DNA of 5,899 nt from the NCBI GenBank assembly GCA_027340195.1, contig DAHWNE010000272.1:1-5899 (forward strand). Reading direction: 5' to 3'. The notes under the pieces are model-generated. The model was not told the origin of the DNA and searched no databases. It worked only from the letters and a program-made list of their open reading frames with translations. A program made the position numbers and the translations under genes. Shown here piece after piece: positions 1 through 5,515 of this stretch. The DNA is from Acetobacteraceae bacterium (GTDB lineage Bacteria; Pseudomonadota; Alphaproteobacteria; Acetobacterales; Acetobacteraceae). How positions within the stretch are numbered: position 1 is the stretch's first letter; every line of letters starts with the position of its first letter.

Positions 1-731
1 CCCAGCGCCTGGGCTACGCCGAGGCCGACCCGTCCTTCGACATCGACGGCGTCGATGCCGCGCATAAGCTGGCGATCCTGGCCGCGCTGGCGTTCGGCCG
101 GCCGGTGGCGTTCGAGGCGGTGCATGTCGAGGGCATCCGCCGCGTCTCCGCGCTGGATATCGCACTGGCCGGGGAGCTCGGCTACCGGATCAAGCTGCTG
201 GGGATCGCGCGCGCCTCCGCGGCCGGGGTTTCGGCGCGGGTGCATCCCTGCCTGCTGGCGCGCACGGCGCCGCTGGCGCGGGTGGACGGGGTGTTCAACG
301 CGGTGGTGATCGAGGGCGATACGGTCGGGCGGGTGATGCTGGAAGGCCGCGGCGCCGGCGCGGGTCCCACCGCCTCGGCGGTGGTGGCCGACCTGATCGA
401 TCTCGCGCGCGGGCGGGCGACGCCGGTCTGGGGCGGGGCGCTGGCGGAGGCGCCGTCGGTGCCGATGACGGAACATACCGGCTGCTACTATCTGCGGCTG
501 ATGGTGGTCGATCGGCCGGGGGTGATCGCCGATGTCACGGCGGTGCTGCGCGATCACGGGGTGTCGCTGGAAAGCATGTTGCAGCGCGGGCGGGCGCCGG
601 GCGAGGCGGTGCCGGTGGTGCTGGTGACGCACGAGACGCGCGAGGCGGCGATGACGGCGGCGCTGGCGCGCATCGCCGCGCTGGGGGCGGTGCTGGAGGC
701 GCCGAGCCTGCTGCGGATCGAGCCGGGCTGA
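1..731 (+). CDS. hom: Homoserine dehydrogenase, C-terminal part (5' end outside window)
   Basis: This enzyme reduces L-aspartate 4-semialdehyde to L-homoserine with NAD(P)H in the cytoplasm, at the branch to threonine and methionine. The frame is open from base 3 and encodes 242 residues before TGA at 729-731; the N-terminal nucleotide-binding domain lies outside the window. Near the left edge the text ADPSFDIDGVDAAHK fits the homoserine dehydrogenase signature (DP-x2-D-I-x-G-x-D-x3-K); the signature lysine, codon 66-68, is the expected catalytic residue. The catalytic/dimerisation domain runs to about base 470. From about base 480 a C-terminal ACT domain follows (YLRLMVVDRPGVIADVTAVL), the usual site of feedback binding, classically by threonine. 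This architecture matches the stand-alone, non-aspartokinase-fused enzyme of many Gram-negatives. In several alphaproteobacteria I recall glpX following hom; here a CoA-transferase follows instead. Identification is firm; the symbol is by family. Confidence 0.96.
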   Translation, partial: QRLGYAEADPSFDIDGVDAAHKLAILAALAFGRPVAFEAVHVEGIRRVSALDIALAGELGYRIKLLGIARASAAGVSARVHPCLLARTAPLARVDGVFNAVVIEGDTVGRVMLEGRGAGAGPTASAVVADLIDLARGRATPVWGGALAEAPSVPMTEHTGCYYLRLMVVDRPGVIADVTAVLRDHGVSLESMLQRGRAPGEAVPVVLVTHETREAAMTAALARIAALGAVLEAPSLLRIEPG

Positions 732-770
732 CAGCGCGGCCGGGGCGTGCAAGGGTCCCGTCAAAGGGAT

Positions 771-774
771 GGAG
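771..774 (+). promoter_or_regulatory. Ribosome binding site deciding the CoA-transferase start
   Basis: GGAG lies six bases before ATG 781. The alternative in-frame ATG at 769 has AAGGG ending directly against it, with no usable spacing. This favours the shorter protein beginning MTQPQ, which also matches the usual start of the family more closely. Confidence 0.6.
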
Positions 775-780
775 ACCAAG

Positions 781-1980
781 ATGACCCAGCCGCAAGCCCT
801 GTCGGGCATCCGTGTCATCGACATGACGCACAACCAGGCGGGTCCCGCCTGCACGCAGATCCTGGCGTTTCTGGGCGCCGAGGTCATCAAGCTCGAGGAC
901 CCGCGCGGCGGCGACATCGCCCGGCGCAACATGGCCGACCGCGACGGCGACAGCCTGTTCTTCCTGGTGCTGAACGCCAACAAGCAGAGCCTGACGCTTA
1001 ACCTGAAGACCGAGGCGGGCAAGGAGATGTTCCGCCGGGTGATCGACCGGGCCGACGTGCTGGTGGAGAATTTCGGCCCCGGCGCGCTGGACCGGCTCGG
1101 CCTGGGATGGGAGGCGCTGCGGGCGCGCAACGCGCGGCTGATCTACGCCACCATCAAGGGCTTCGGCACCTACGGCCCCTATGCCGATTTCAAGAGCTTC
1201 GAGCCGATCGCCCAGGCGATGGGCGGGGCGATGAGCGTGACCGGATTTCCCGACAATCCGCCCACCTACACCTGGCCCGCGATCGGCGATTCCGGGACCG
1301 GGATGCATATGGCGATCGGGATTCTGGCGGCCTTGCAGCAGCGCCATGCCACCGGGCGCGGGCAGCATGTCGAGGTCTCGATGCAGGATGCGGTGGTCAA
1401 CCTGATCCGGGTCAGCCTGCGCGATCATCAGCGGCTGGGCCATCCGCCGCCGCGGACCGGTAACCAGCTGGGCCGCAACGTGCCCGGCACCACCTACCCT
1501 TGCGCGCCGGGGGGACCGAACGACTACATCTTCATCTTCGCCCAGCCGCAGATGTGGGAGGCGTTCGCGCGCGCGATCGGCCGGCCGGAGCTGATCGCCG
1601 ATCCGCGCTTCGCCTCGGCCGAGGCGCGCTGGGAGAACCGCGCCGCGCTGGATGCGATCGTCGCCGAGTGGACCCGCGGGCGCGGCAAGCACGAGGCGCT
1701 GCGCATCCTGGGCGAGGCCGGGGTGCCGGCGGGGGCGACGCTGGATACCGGCGAGGTGCTGGCCGACCCGCATCTGCGCGCGCGCGAGATGATCGTCGAT
1801 GTCGATTATCCGGGGCGCGGCGTCTATCAGACGGTCGGCTGCCCGATGAAACTGTCGGACAGCCCGGTGACGGTGACCCGCCCGCCGCTGTTGGGCGAGC
1901 ACACGGACGCGCTGCTGGAACGTCTCTGCGGCGTCTCCGCGGAGGAGGCGGCGCGGTCGCGCGCGGCGGGCGCGATATAG
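781..1980 (+). CDS. CaiB/BaiF (class III) CoA-transferase, Frc-like
   Basis: Class III transferases move coenzyme A from an acyl-CoA donor to a carboxylic acid through an aspartyl-CoA thioester. The 399-residue product has [10 protein letters not shown] (residues 17-26), [13 protein letters not shown] (95-107), the catalytic Asp170 in [17 protein letters not shown] (200-208) and the C-terminal LLGEHTD (370-376). The first 210 residues read very much like oxalate-specific formyl-CoA transferase ([41 protein letters not shown], recalled from memory). However, the family's glycine loop (GGGGQ) is absent: the equivalent region reads [10 protein letters not shown] at about 232-241, and the protein is about 30 residues shorter. 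The substrate is therefore open: oxalate, succinate, or another small acid. ATG 781 is preferred because GGAG at 771-774 lies six bases ahead; an in-frame ATG at 769 would have its purine run directly abutting. The hydroxyacid dehydrogenase gene starts 20 bases downstream, so co-transcription is likely. Confidence 0.92.
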   Translation: MTQPQALSGIRVIDMTHNQAGPACTQILAFLGAEVIKLEDPRGGDIARRNMADRDGDSLFFLVLNANKQSLTLNLKTEAGKEMFRRVIDRADVLVENFGPGALDRLGLGWEALRARNARLIYATIKGFGTYGPYADFKSFEPIAQAMGGAMSVTGFPDNPPTYTWPAIGDSGTGMHMAIGILAALQQRHATGRGQHVEVSMQDAVVNLIRVSLRDHQRLGHPPPRTGNQLGRNVPGTTYPCAPGGPNDYIFIFAQPQMWEAFARAIGRPELIADPRFASAEARWENRAALDAIVAEWTRGRGKHEALRILGEAGVPAGATLDTGEVLADPHLRAREMIVDVDYPGRGVYQTVGCPMKLSDSPVTVTRPPLLGEHTDALLERLCGVSAEEAARSRAAGAI

Positions 1981-2000
1981 CCCGTGGCGGGGGGAACAAG

Positions 2001-2972
2001 GTGAAGATCGCGATCCTCGACGACGTCTTCGACGCCATCCGCGCCCTGCCCTGCTTTCGCAAGCTGGAGGGGCACGACGTCACCATCTGGAACGATCATG
2101 TCCAGGACACCGACATCCTGGCCGAACGGCTGCGCGAGACGGAGGCGCTGGTGCTGATCCGCGAGCGCACGCGCATCGAGGCGGCGCTGATCGCGCGCCT
2201 GCCGAAGCTGCGCCTCATCAGCCAGCGCAGCGTCTATCCGCACATCGACATCGCGGCCTGCACGCGCGCGGGCGTGATCGTCTCCTCCGACATGCATGCC
2301 GGCACGCCCTCGCACGCGACGGTCGAGCTGACCTGGGCGCTGATCCTGGCCGCGGCGCGGCGGCTGCCGGAGCAGGTCGCCGCGGCCAAGGCGGGGCGCT
2401 GGCAATGGGGCATGGGACATACGCTGCGCGGGAAGCTGCTGGGCCTGCACGGCTATGGGCGGATCGCGACCGAGGTGGCGAAGGTGGGCCGCGCGTTCGG
2501 GCTGGAGACGCTGGTCTGGGCGCGGGAGGCATCGCGCGCCCGCGCGCTGGCCGAGGGCCACGCGGTCGCGGACAGCGCCGAGGACCTCTATGCCCGCGCC
2601 GATATCGTGACCTTGCACATGCGCCTGGTGCCGGCGACGCGCGGGATCGTGACGGCGGAGCTGCTGGCGCGGATGCGGCCCGAGGCGATGCTGGTGAACA
2701 CCAGCCGCGCCGGGCTGATCGCGCCGGGGGCGCTGGAGGCGGCATTGCGCGTCGGACGGCCGGGCTTCGCGGCGGTGGATGTCTATGAGCAGGAACCGGC
2801 GGTGGACCATCCGCTGTTCGCGCTGCCGAACTGCCTCTGCACGCCGCATATCGGCTATGTGACGCGCGAGGAGTACGAGTTGCAGTTCTCCGACATCTTC
2901 GAGCAGATCGTGGCCTATGCCGCCGGGACGCCGATCAATGTGGTGAATCCCGAGGTGCTGGCGGGGCATTGA
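2001..2972 (+). CDS. D-2-hydroxyacid dehydrogenase family protein
   Basis: A cytoplasmic oxidoreductase of the phosphoglycerate/glyoxylate reductase superfamily that interconverts 2-hydroxy and 2-oxo acids. The 323 residues are the normal length. The substrate-domain start [10 protein letters not shown] supports GTG 2001; GGGGAA at 1991-1996 gives a modest ribosome site. [11 protein letters not shown] (74-84) replaces the commoner GAGxDNID loop, and [10 protein letters not shown] (95-104) follows. The nucleotide-binding motif is GYGRIA (151-156), with alanine at the usual third glycine. The second beta strand ends [11 protein letters not shown], lacking the acidic residue of NAD enzymes and resembling the WSRSR stretch of NADPH-dependent GhrA, so NADP(H) use is inferred. 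The catalytic triad is Arg236 (NTSRAGL), Glu265 (YEQEP) and His283 (TPHIG). The ending ([16 protein letters not shown]) is typical of a PGDH-like subfamily often misnamed SerA. It sits 20 bases behind the CoA-transferase. The exact substrate is unknown. Confidence 0.93.
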   Translation: MKIAILDDVFDAIRALPCFRKLEGHDVTIWNDHVQDTDILAERLRETEALVLIRERTRIEAALIARLPKLRLISQRSVYPHIDIAACTRAGVIVSSDMHAGTPSHATVELTWALILAAARRLPEQVAAAKAGRWQWGMGHTLRGKLLGLHGYGRIATEVAKVGRAFGLETLVWAREASRARALAEGHAVADSAEDLYARADIVTLHMRLVPATRGIVTAELLARMRPEAMLVNTSRAGLIAPGALEAALRVGRPGFAAVDVYEQEPAVDHPLFALPNCLCTPHIGYVTREEYELQFSDIFEQIVAYAAGTPINVVNPEVLAGH

Positions 2973-2975
2973 GGC

Positions 2976-2991
2976 CCGCGCATCGGCGCGG
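2976..2991 (+). terminator. Short GC hairpin just after the dehydrogenase stop codon
   Basis: CCGCGC, loop ATCG, then GCGCGG form a perfect six-pair stem beginning three bases past the stop codon. No T-run follows (the next bases are ATCAACCC), so it is not a classical intrinsic terminator. It could slow 3' decay or assist Rho-dependent ending of the two-gene operon. Confidence 0.3.
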
Positions 2992-3061
2992 ATCAACCCG
3001 TCGGACCACGGGGCCATTGCATCGTTGCGCTGGAGTCCGACCGCTCCGCTGCGTTATTCCA

Positions 3062-3099
3062 TCTCTCGGAACTATGCCGCGCGCGCGATAGCCGAGAGA
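3062..3099. repeat. Bulged inverted repeat / long hairpin in the intergenic gap
   Basis: TCTCTCGG (3062-3069) pairs perfectly with CCGAGAGA (3092-3099). After an AA bulge (3070-3071), CTAT (3072-3075) pairs with ATAG (3088-3091), and the GC-rich middle can add CGC/GCG pairs around a GCGC loop. That gives some 12 to 15 pairs overall. No T-run follows, so its role as terminator, transcript stabiliser or protein site is unknown. It lies about 116 bases before the membrane-protein start. Confidence 0.55.
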
Positions 3100-3148
3100 G
3101 CGGTGGTTCACACGCATGTGTTGTTCGGGGCATGGATTCTCGGATTCC

Positions 3149-3163
3149 CGCACATGATATGCG
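3149..3163. promoter_or_regulatory. Imperfect palindrome upstream of the membrane-protein gene, possible operator
   Basis: CGCACATGATATGCG is a 15-base sequence with dyad symmetry about the central G: six of the seven flanking pairs match (CGCA/TGCG and AT/AT), with one C/A mismatch. It lies 51 bases ahead of the chosen ATG at 3215 in a stretch with lower G+C than its surroundings, where a promoter would be expected. I could not identify convincing -35 and -10 elements, so the operator reading is tentative. Confidence 0.25.
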
Positions 3164-3203
3164 ACCTCCAAAGTGGCCGCGCCTATCTACGGTCAACGAA
3201 GAC

Positions 3204-3207
3204 GGAG
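3204..3207 (+). promoter_or_regulatory. Ribosome binding site deciding the membrane-protein start
   Basis: GGAG lies seven bases before ATG 3215. The upstream in-frame GTG at 3173 has no comparable site, and the downstream in-frame ATG at 3368 is preceded by a pyrimidine-rich stretch (CGGCTTCCCCCC), so 3215 is the best supported start. Confidence 0.5.
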
Positions 3208-3214
3208 TTCGCGC

Positions 3215-4273
3215 ATGACTGTTCTGTTACCCGACGAACACCCGCCGGCCGCGGATGCGCCGCTCGATGGATCGCCTTCGTCATCATGCCAAGACATTAC
3301 GAACACGTTATCGGTGAGCCCGCCCTTTGGTAGCGGCGCGGCGCCCTCGGCTTCCCCCCGCGTGGTGATGGCCTATCGGCTGCTGGTCGGGCTGTTGGGC
3401 GCGATCTGGCTGGCCAATGGGTGGTTCCAGTTCTCGGCCTGGGTCCTGCGCGCCGGTCCCGCGCATCCCGCACCGCTGCTGGACGTGCTGAACGGCGCGG
3501 CCGGTCTTGCGCCCGCCTGGCTCCGCCCCTGGTCGCTCCGGTTCGTCCATCTGGTGCACGCGATCGGTCCGCAAACCATGGCGATCGCGATGGTGGCGGT
3601 GGCGCTGCTGTTGGGGCTGGCGATGATCTTCCGTCGCGGCCTCGACGTCGCCGGCTGGGTCGGCCTCGCCTATAGCCTGTTCTGCTGGGTGGCGCTCTGC
3701 GCTCTCGGCTTTCCCTATACGGGGGGACAGACCGATCCCGGCGTGTTCCCCGCCTATGCGATCGCGTTCCTGTTCGTGCTGGCGGTGGCCCCGGTGATCG
3801 CGCCTTCCGGATCGGCGCGGGCCCGCCCGCGCAGCTGGGCCTGGCGGGCCGGGGCGATGCTGTTCGCCCTGCTCTGGGTTTTCGATGCCGTTCTAAAATG
3901 GTCTCCCTACTTCCTTGGCCATTTTCTCTCCCAGCTCACATCGGCGATCCAAGGTCAGCCGAGCTGGGTCGTCACCTATATCGGCTGGACCATCGCCGCG
4001 GTGCGGGCGATCGGGCCGACGCCGGTCGCGGTCACGGTCGCGGTGGCGGAAACCGCGCTGGCGTTCAGCCTGCTGTCCGGGGTGCTGGTCTCGCTCGCGA
4101 TCCCGCTCGGGTTCCTCTACTCGCTCGCGGTGTGGACCACGGCCGAGGGATTCGGCGGCCCATACGGACCGGGCGGTACCGGGGTCCGCGGGGACGTGCT
4201 GGGCAACGTCCTGATCTACGCGCTGGTCTTTCTGTTCCTGGCCGCCGGGCGGCGGCGGGCGGGGCGCCGTTAG
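3215..4273 (+). CDS. Eight-helix DoxX/DoxD-like integral membrane protein, internally duplicated
   Basis: A 352-residue inner-membrane protein of no firmly known function. Residues 1-50 are polar, rich in Pro, Ser and Ala, and have no signal peptide. Two similar four-helix units follow: helices near 53-73, 122-140, 144-165 and 178-196, then 211-229, 270-288, 289-311 and 328-345. The units share AIGP (116-119 and 265-268), YSLxxW (153-158 and 302-307) and a PY-x-x-G motif (167-171 and 316-320), all at a constant offset of 149 residues. The motif LYSLAVWTTAEGFGGPYGPG is reminiscent of DoxX/DoxD-family proteins, some of which accompany quinone-linked or thiosulfate oxidation; that link is family knowledge only. 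The C-terminus is basic (GRRRAGRR), probably cytoplasmic. GGAG seven bases ahead supports ATG 3215, but ATG 3368 just before helix 1 remains possible. The gene stands alone and converges on the aldolase-family gene. Confidence 0.8.
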   Translation: MTVLLPDEHPPAADAPLDGSPSSSCQDITNTLSVSPPFGSGAAPSASPRVVMAYRLLVGLLGAIWLANGWFQFSAWVLRAGPAHPAPLLDVLNGAAGLAPAWLRPWSLRFVHLVHAIGPQTMAIAMVAVALLLGLAMIFRRGLDVAGWVGLAYSLFCWVALCALGFPYTGGQTDPGVFPAYAIAFLFVLAVAPVIAPSGSARARPRSWAWRAGAMLFALLWVFDAVLKWSPYFLGHFLSQLTSAIQGQPSWVVTYIGWTIAAVRAIGPTPVAVTVAVAETALAFSLLSGVLVSLAIPLGFLYSLAVWTTAEGFGGPYGPGGTGVRGDVLGNVLIYALVFLFLAAGRRRAGRR

Positions 4274-4314
4274 ATATCAGATACGATGCCGGCCGGCCCG
4301 GCCATGATCGACCC

Positions 4315-5031
4315 TCACCGCCCGTGCTTTGCCCGCCAGGCGGCGAACGCGGTCAGACTGGCCGGGTCGGTCGCCGGATACAGCCCGACGATGCTGGCTC
4401 CGGCCTGCACGCGCTCGAGCACGAAATCCTCGTAGGCGGTCATTTCCACCGCCTCGGCGGCGATTTCCTCGACCAGATGGGCGGGGATCACGATCACGCC
4501 GTCGGCATCGCCGACGATCACGTCGCCCGGAAACACCGGCGCCTCGCCGCAGCCGATCGGCACATTGGCCTCGACCGCATGGTGCAGGGTCAGGTTGGTG
4601 GGGGCCGAGGGGCGCTGGTGATAGGCGGGGAAATCCAGCGCGGCGATCTCGGCGGCGTCGCGGAATCCGCCGTCGGTGACCACCCCCTCCGCCCCCCGCG
4701 CGCGCAGGCGGGAGACCAGGATGCCGCCGGCGGAGGCGGCGCGGGCGTCGCGGCGGCTGTCGATCACGAACACCGCGCCGGCGGGGCAATGCTCGATGGC
4801 ATGGCGCTGCGGGTGGGTGGGGTCGCGGAAGACGTCCAGCCGGTCGAGGTCCTCCCGCGCGGGCATGTAGCGCAGGGTGACCGCCTCGCCGACCATGCTG
4901 CGCTTCGGGGGCGACAGCGGGCGGACGTCCTGGATCATCTGGCGGTAAAAGCCGCGCTTGAAGAGAGCGGTGGCCAGGGTGGCGGTGCTGACGCCGCGCA
5001 GGGCTTCGCGGGTGGTCGGGGAGAGGGGCAT
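4315..5031 (-). CDS. RraA / HMG-CHA aldolase family protein
   Basis: A 238-residue cytoplasmic protein of the RraA-like fold. The family includes the RNase E inhibitor RraA and the divalent-metal 4-hydroxy-4-methyl-2-oxoglutarate (HMG) aldolases, which cleave to pyruvate and also decarboxylate oxaloacetate; members are often mislabelled dimethylmenaquinone methyltransferase. It carries the complete aldolase motif G-X20-R-D-X2-E: Gly103, Arg124, Asp125 (metal ligand) and Glu128 in TDGGFRDAAEIA. The conserved NVPIGCGEAPVFPGDVIVGD (156-175) and DGVIVIP (177-183) follow. A tail ending near EDFVLERVQAGASIVGLYP makes it longer than E. coli RraA (about 160 residues), again favouring an enzyme over an RNase E regulator. 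ATG 5031 is chosen because AAAGGAG lies five bases ahead and MPLSPTTREAL is a natural start. It converges on the membrane protein with 41 bases between stops and diverges from the toxin gene. Confidence 0.9.
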   Translation of the reverse strand: MPLSPTTREALRGVSTATLATALFKRGFYRQMIQDVRPLSPPKRSMVGEAVTLRYMPAREDLDRLDVFRDPTHPQRHAIEHCPAGAVFVIDSRRDARAASAGGILVSRLRARGAEGVVTDGGFRDAAEIAALDFPAYHQRPSAPTNLTLHHAVEANVPIGCGEAPVFPGDVIVGDADGVIVIPAHLVEEIAAEAVEMTAYEDFVLERVQAGASIVGLYPATDPASLTAFAAWRAKHGR

Positions 5032-5036
5032 GATGG

Positions 5037-5043
5037 CTCCTTT
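5037..5043 (-). promoter_or_regulatory. Ribosome binding site of the aldolase-family gene
   Basis: AAAGGAG on the minus strand, five bases ahead of ATG 5031, is the best Shine-Dalgarno match near this gene. It rules out the longer reading that would begin at 5085 inside the toxin operator. Confidence 0.75.
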
Positions 5044-5072
5044 CGCGCTGGCGCGACGGGGTTGAGGCTGCC

Positions 5073-5078
5073 TATATA
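5073..5078 (+). promoter_or_regulatory. Probable -10 element of the toxin-antitoxin promoter
   Basis: TATATA is the only AT-rich hexamer in this very GC-rich 70-base gap and overlaps the left arm of the inverted repeat, as expected for autoregulated toxin-antitoxin promoters. No good -35 hexamer stands 16-18 bases upstream. Being self-complementary, the hexamer could also serve the minus strand. The implied transcript start is near base 5085, giving a leader of about 17 bases. Confidence 0.35.
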
Positions 5079-5092
5079 GCACCAAGTGCTAT
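5076..5092. promoter_or_regulatory. Perfect inverted repeat, likely antitoxin operator
   Basis: ATAGCAC, spacer CAA, GTGCTAT: two exact seven-base arms ending nine bases before the toxin ATG. Position, symmetry and overlap with the probable -10 element are what is expected of the site bound by an XRE-type antitoxin dimer (alone or with toxin) to repress its own operon. It is also in the upstream region of the divergent aldolase-family gene, 45 bases from that start. Confidence 0.75.
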
Positions 5093-5101
5093 GGGTCGCG
5101 G

Positions 5102-5515
5102 ATGAAGGTCTTCATGGTGCCGCAGGTGGCGAGATGGATGCGCAAGGAACGTCTCCCCGAGGCGGTGCTGTGTCAGGCCGCCCGGGAGGTCGCCGCCGGC
5201 CGCCTTGGCGCCGGGGAGGCGGATCTGGGCGACCGGCTCTACAAGAAGCGCATCGCGCGCCCGGGCGGGGGCAAGCGCGGCGGTTATCGGGCGATCCTGG
5301 CCTGTCGGTATCCCGGGGATGCCCCGGAAACACAGCGGGTTCTGTTCGCTTATGCATGGGCGAAAAACGTCGCGTCCACGCTGACGCCGGACGGCCGGGC
5401 GGCGCTGGCCCGGGTTGCCGCCGCGTTCCTTGAGGCCACCGAGGCGCAGGTCTCGGCGCTGCTCGCCACAAAGGATGTTATCGAGGTGGACTGCCATGAC
5501 GACATTGCGACCTGA
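5102..5515 (+). CDS. RelE-like toxin of a type II toxin-antitoxin system
   Basis: A small basic protein of 137 residues, belonging by sequence character to the RelE-like family (Pfam RelE_2 type) related to HigB and RelE, whose members usually act as ribosome-dependent mRNA endonucleases. Residues 1-16 (MKVFMVPQVARWMRKE) match the usual family start. The core DLGDRLYKKRIARPGGGKRG (41-60), then GYR (61-63), and FAYAWAKN (82-89) hold the conserved basic and aromatic residues expected of the active surface. Residues 90-137 are helical in character and somewhat long for the family. Start ATG 5102 is chosen by family alignment; it has no clear Shine-Dalgarno sequence, whereas internal ATG 5114 (MVPQV) has AAGG five bases ahead. 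It is first in its operon, preceded by a perfect operator, and its last 20 bases overlap the antitoxin gene. RNA cleavage is inferred from family. Confidence 0.9.
   Translation: MKVFMVPQVARWMRKERLPEAVLCQAAREVAAGRLGAGEADLGDRLYKKRIARPGGGKRGGYRAILACRYPGDAPETQRVLFAYAWAKNVASTLTPDGRAALARVAAAFLEATEAQVSALLATKDVIEVDCHDDIAT
5483..5488 (+). promoter_or_regulatory. Strong ribosome binding site of the antitoxin inside the toxin gene
   Basis: GAGGTG, a six-base match to the anti-Shine-Dalgarno complement, lies seven bases ahead of the antitoxin ATG at 5496. It contrasts with the poor site before the toxin and would favour antitoxin production from the shared transcript. Confidence 0.65.

Noticed and set aside
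734..750. Weak hairpin GCGCG/CGTGC after homoserine dehydrogenase as a terminator
   Set aside because: Only five pairs including a G-T, with no T-run; it could arise by chance in GC-rich sequence.
535..1902. A 455-codon open frame on the minus strand opposite homoserine dehydrogenase and the CoA-transferase
   Set aside because: It is rich in Arg, Pro, Ala and His with no recognisable domain, and lies fully antisense to two well-supported genes. Such frames are common where third positions are almost all G or C.
1500..2000. Open extension of the dehydrogenase frame upstream of GTG 2001
   Set aside because: It overlaps the end of the CoA-transferase, reads as Arg/Gly/Ala-rich noise, and the family's N-terminus coincides with 2001.
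1827..3017. A 396-codon open frame on the minus strand opposite the hydroxyacid dehydrogenase
   Set aside because: Same compositional shadow; the plus-strand frame has an intact cofactor motif and catalytic residues.
3068..3092. GGAAC at 3068-3072 as the -35 of an alphaproteobacterial ECF/EcfG-type promoter
   Set aside because: No CGTT-like -10 occurs 16-17 bases downstream, and the bases are better explained as part of the hairpin arm.
3025..3333. Possible 102-residue protein starting at TTG 3025 in the intergenic gap
   Set aside because: The start is weak with no ribosome site, it runs through the hairpin and into the membrane-protein gene in another frame, and shows no recognisable motif.
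4274..4314. Bidirectional terminator between the convergent membrane-protein and aldolase-family genes
   Set aside because: The GGCCGGCCCGGCC stretch allows only short competing stems and no T-run is present on either strand.
3898..5079. A 393-codon plus-strand frame spanning the end of the membrane protein and the aldolase-family gene
   Set aside because: It is out of frame with the first and antisense to the second, both well supported; its Gly/Arg/Asp-rich text is typical of a GC shadow.
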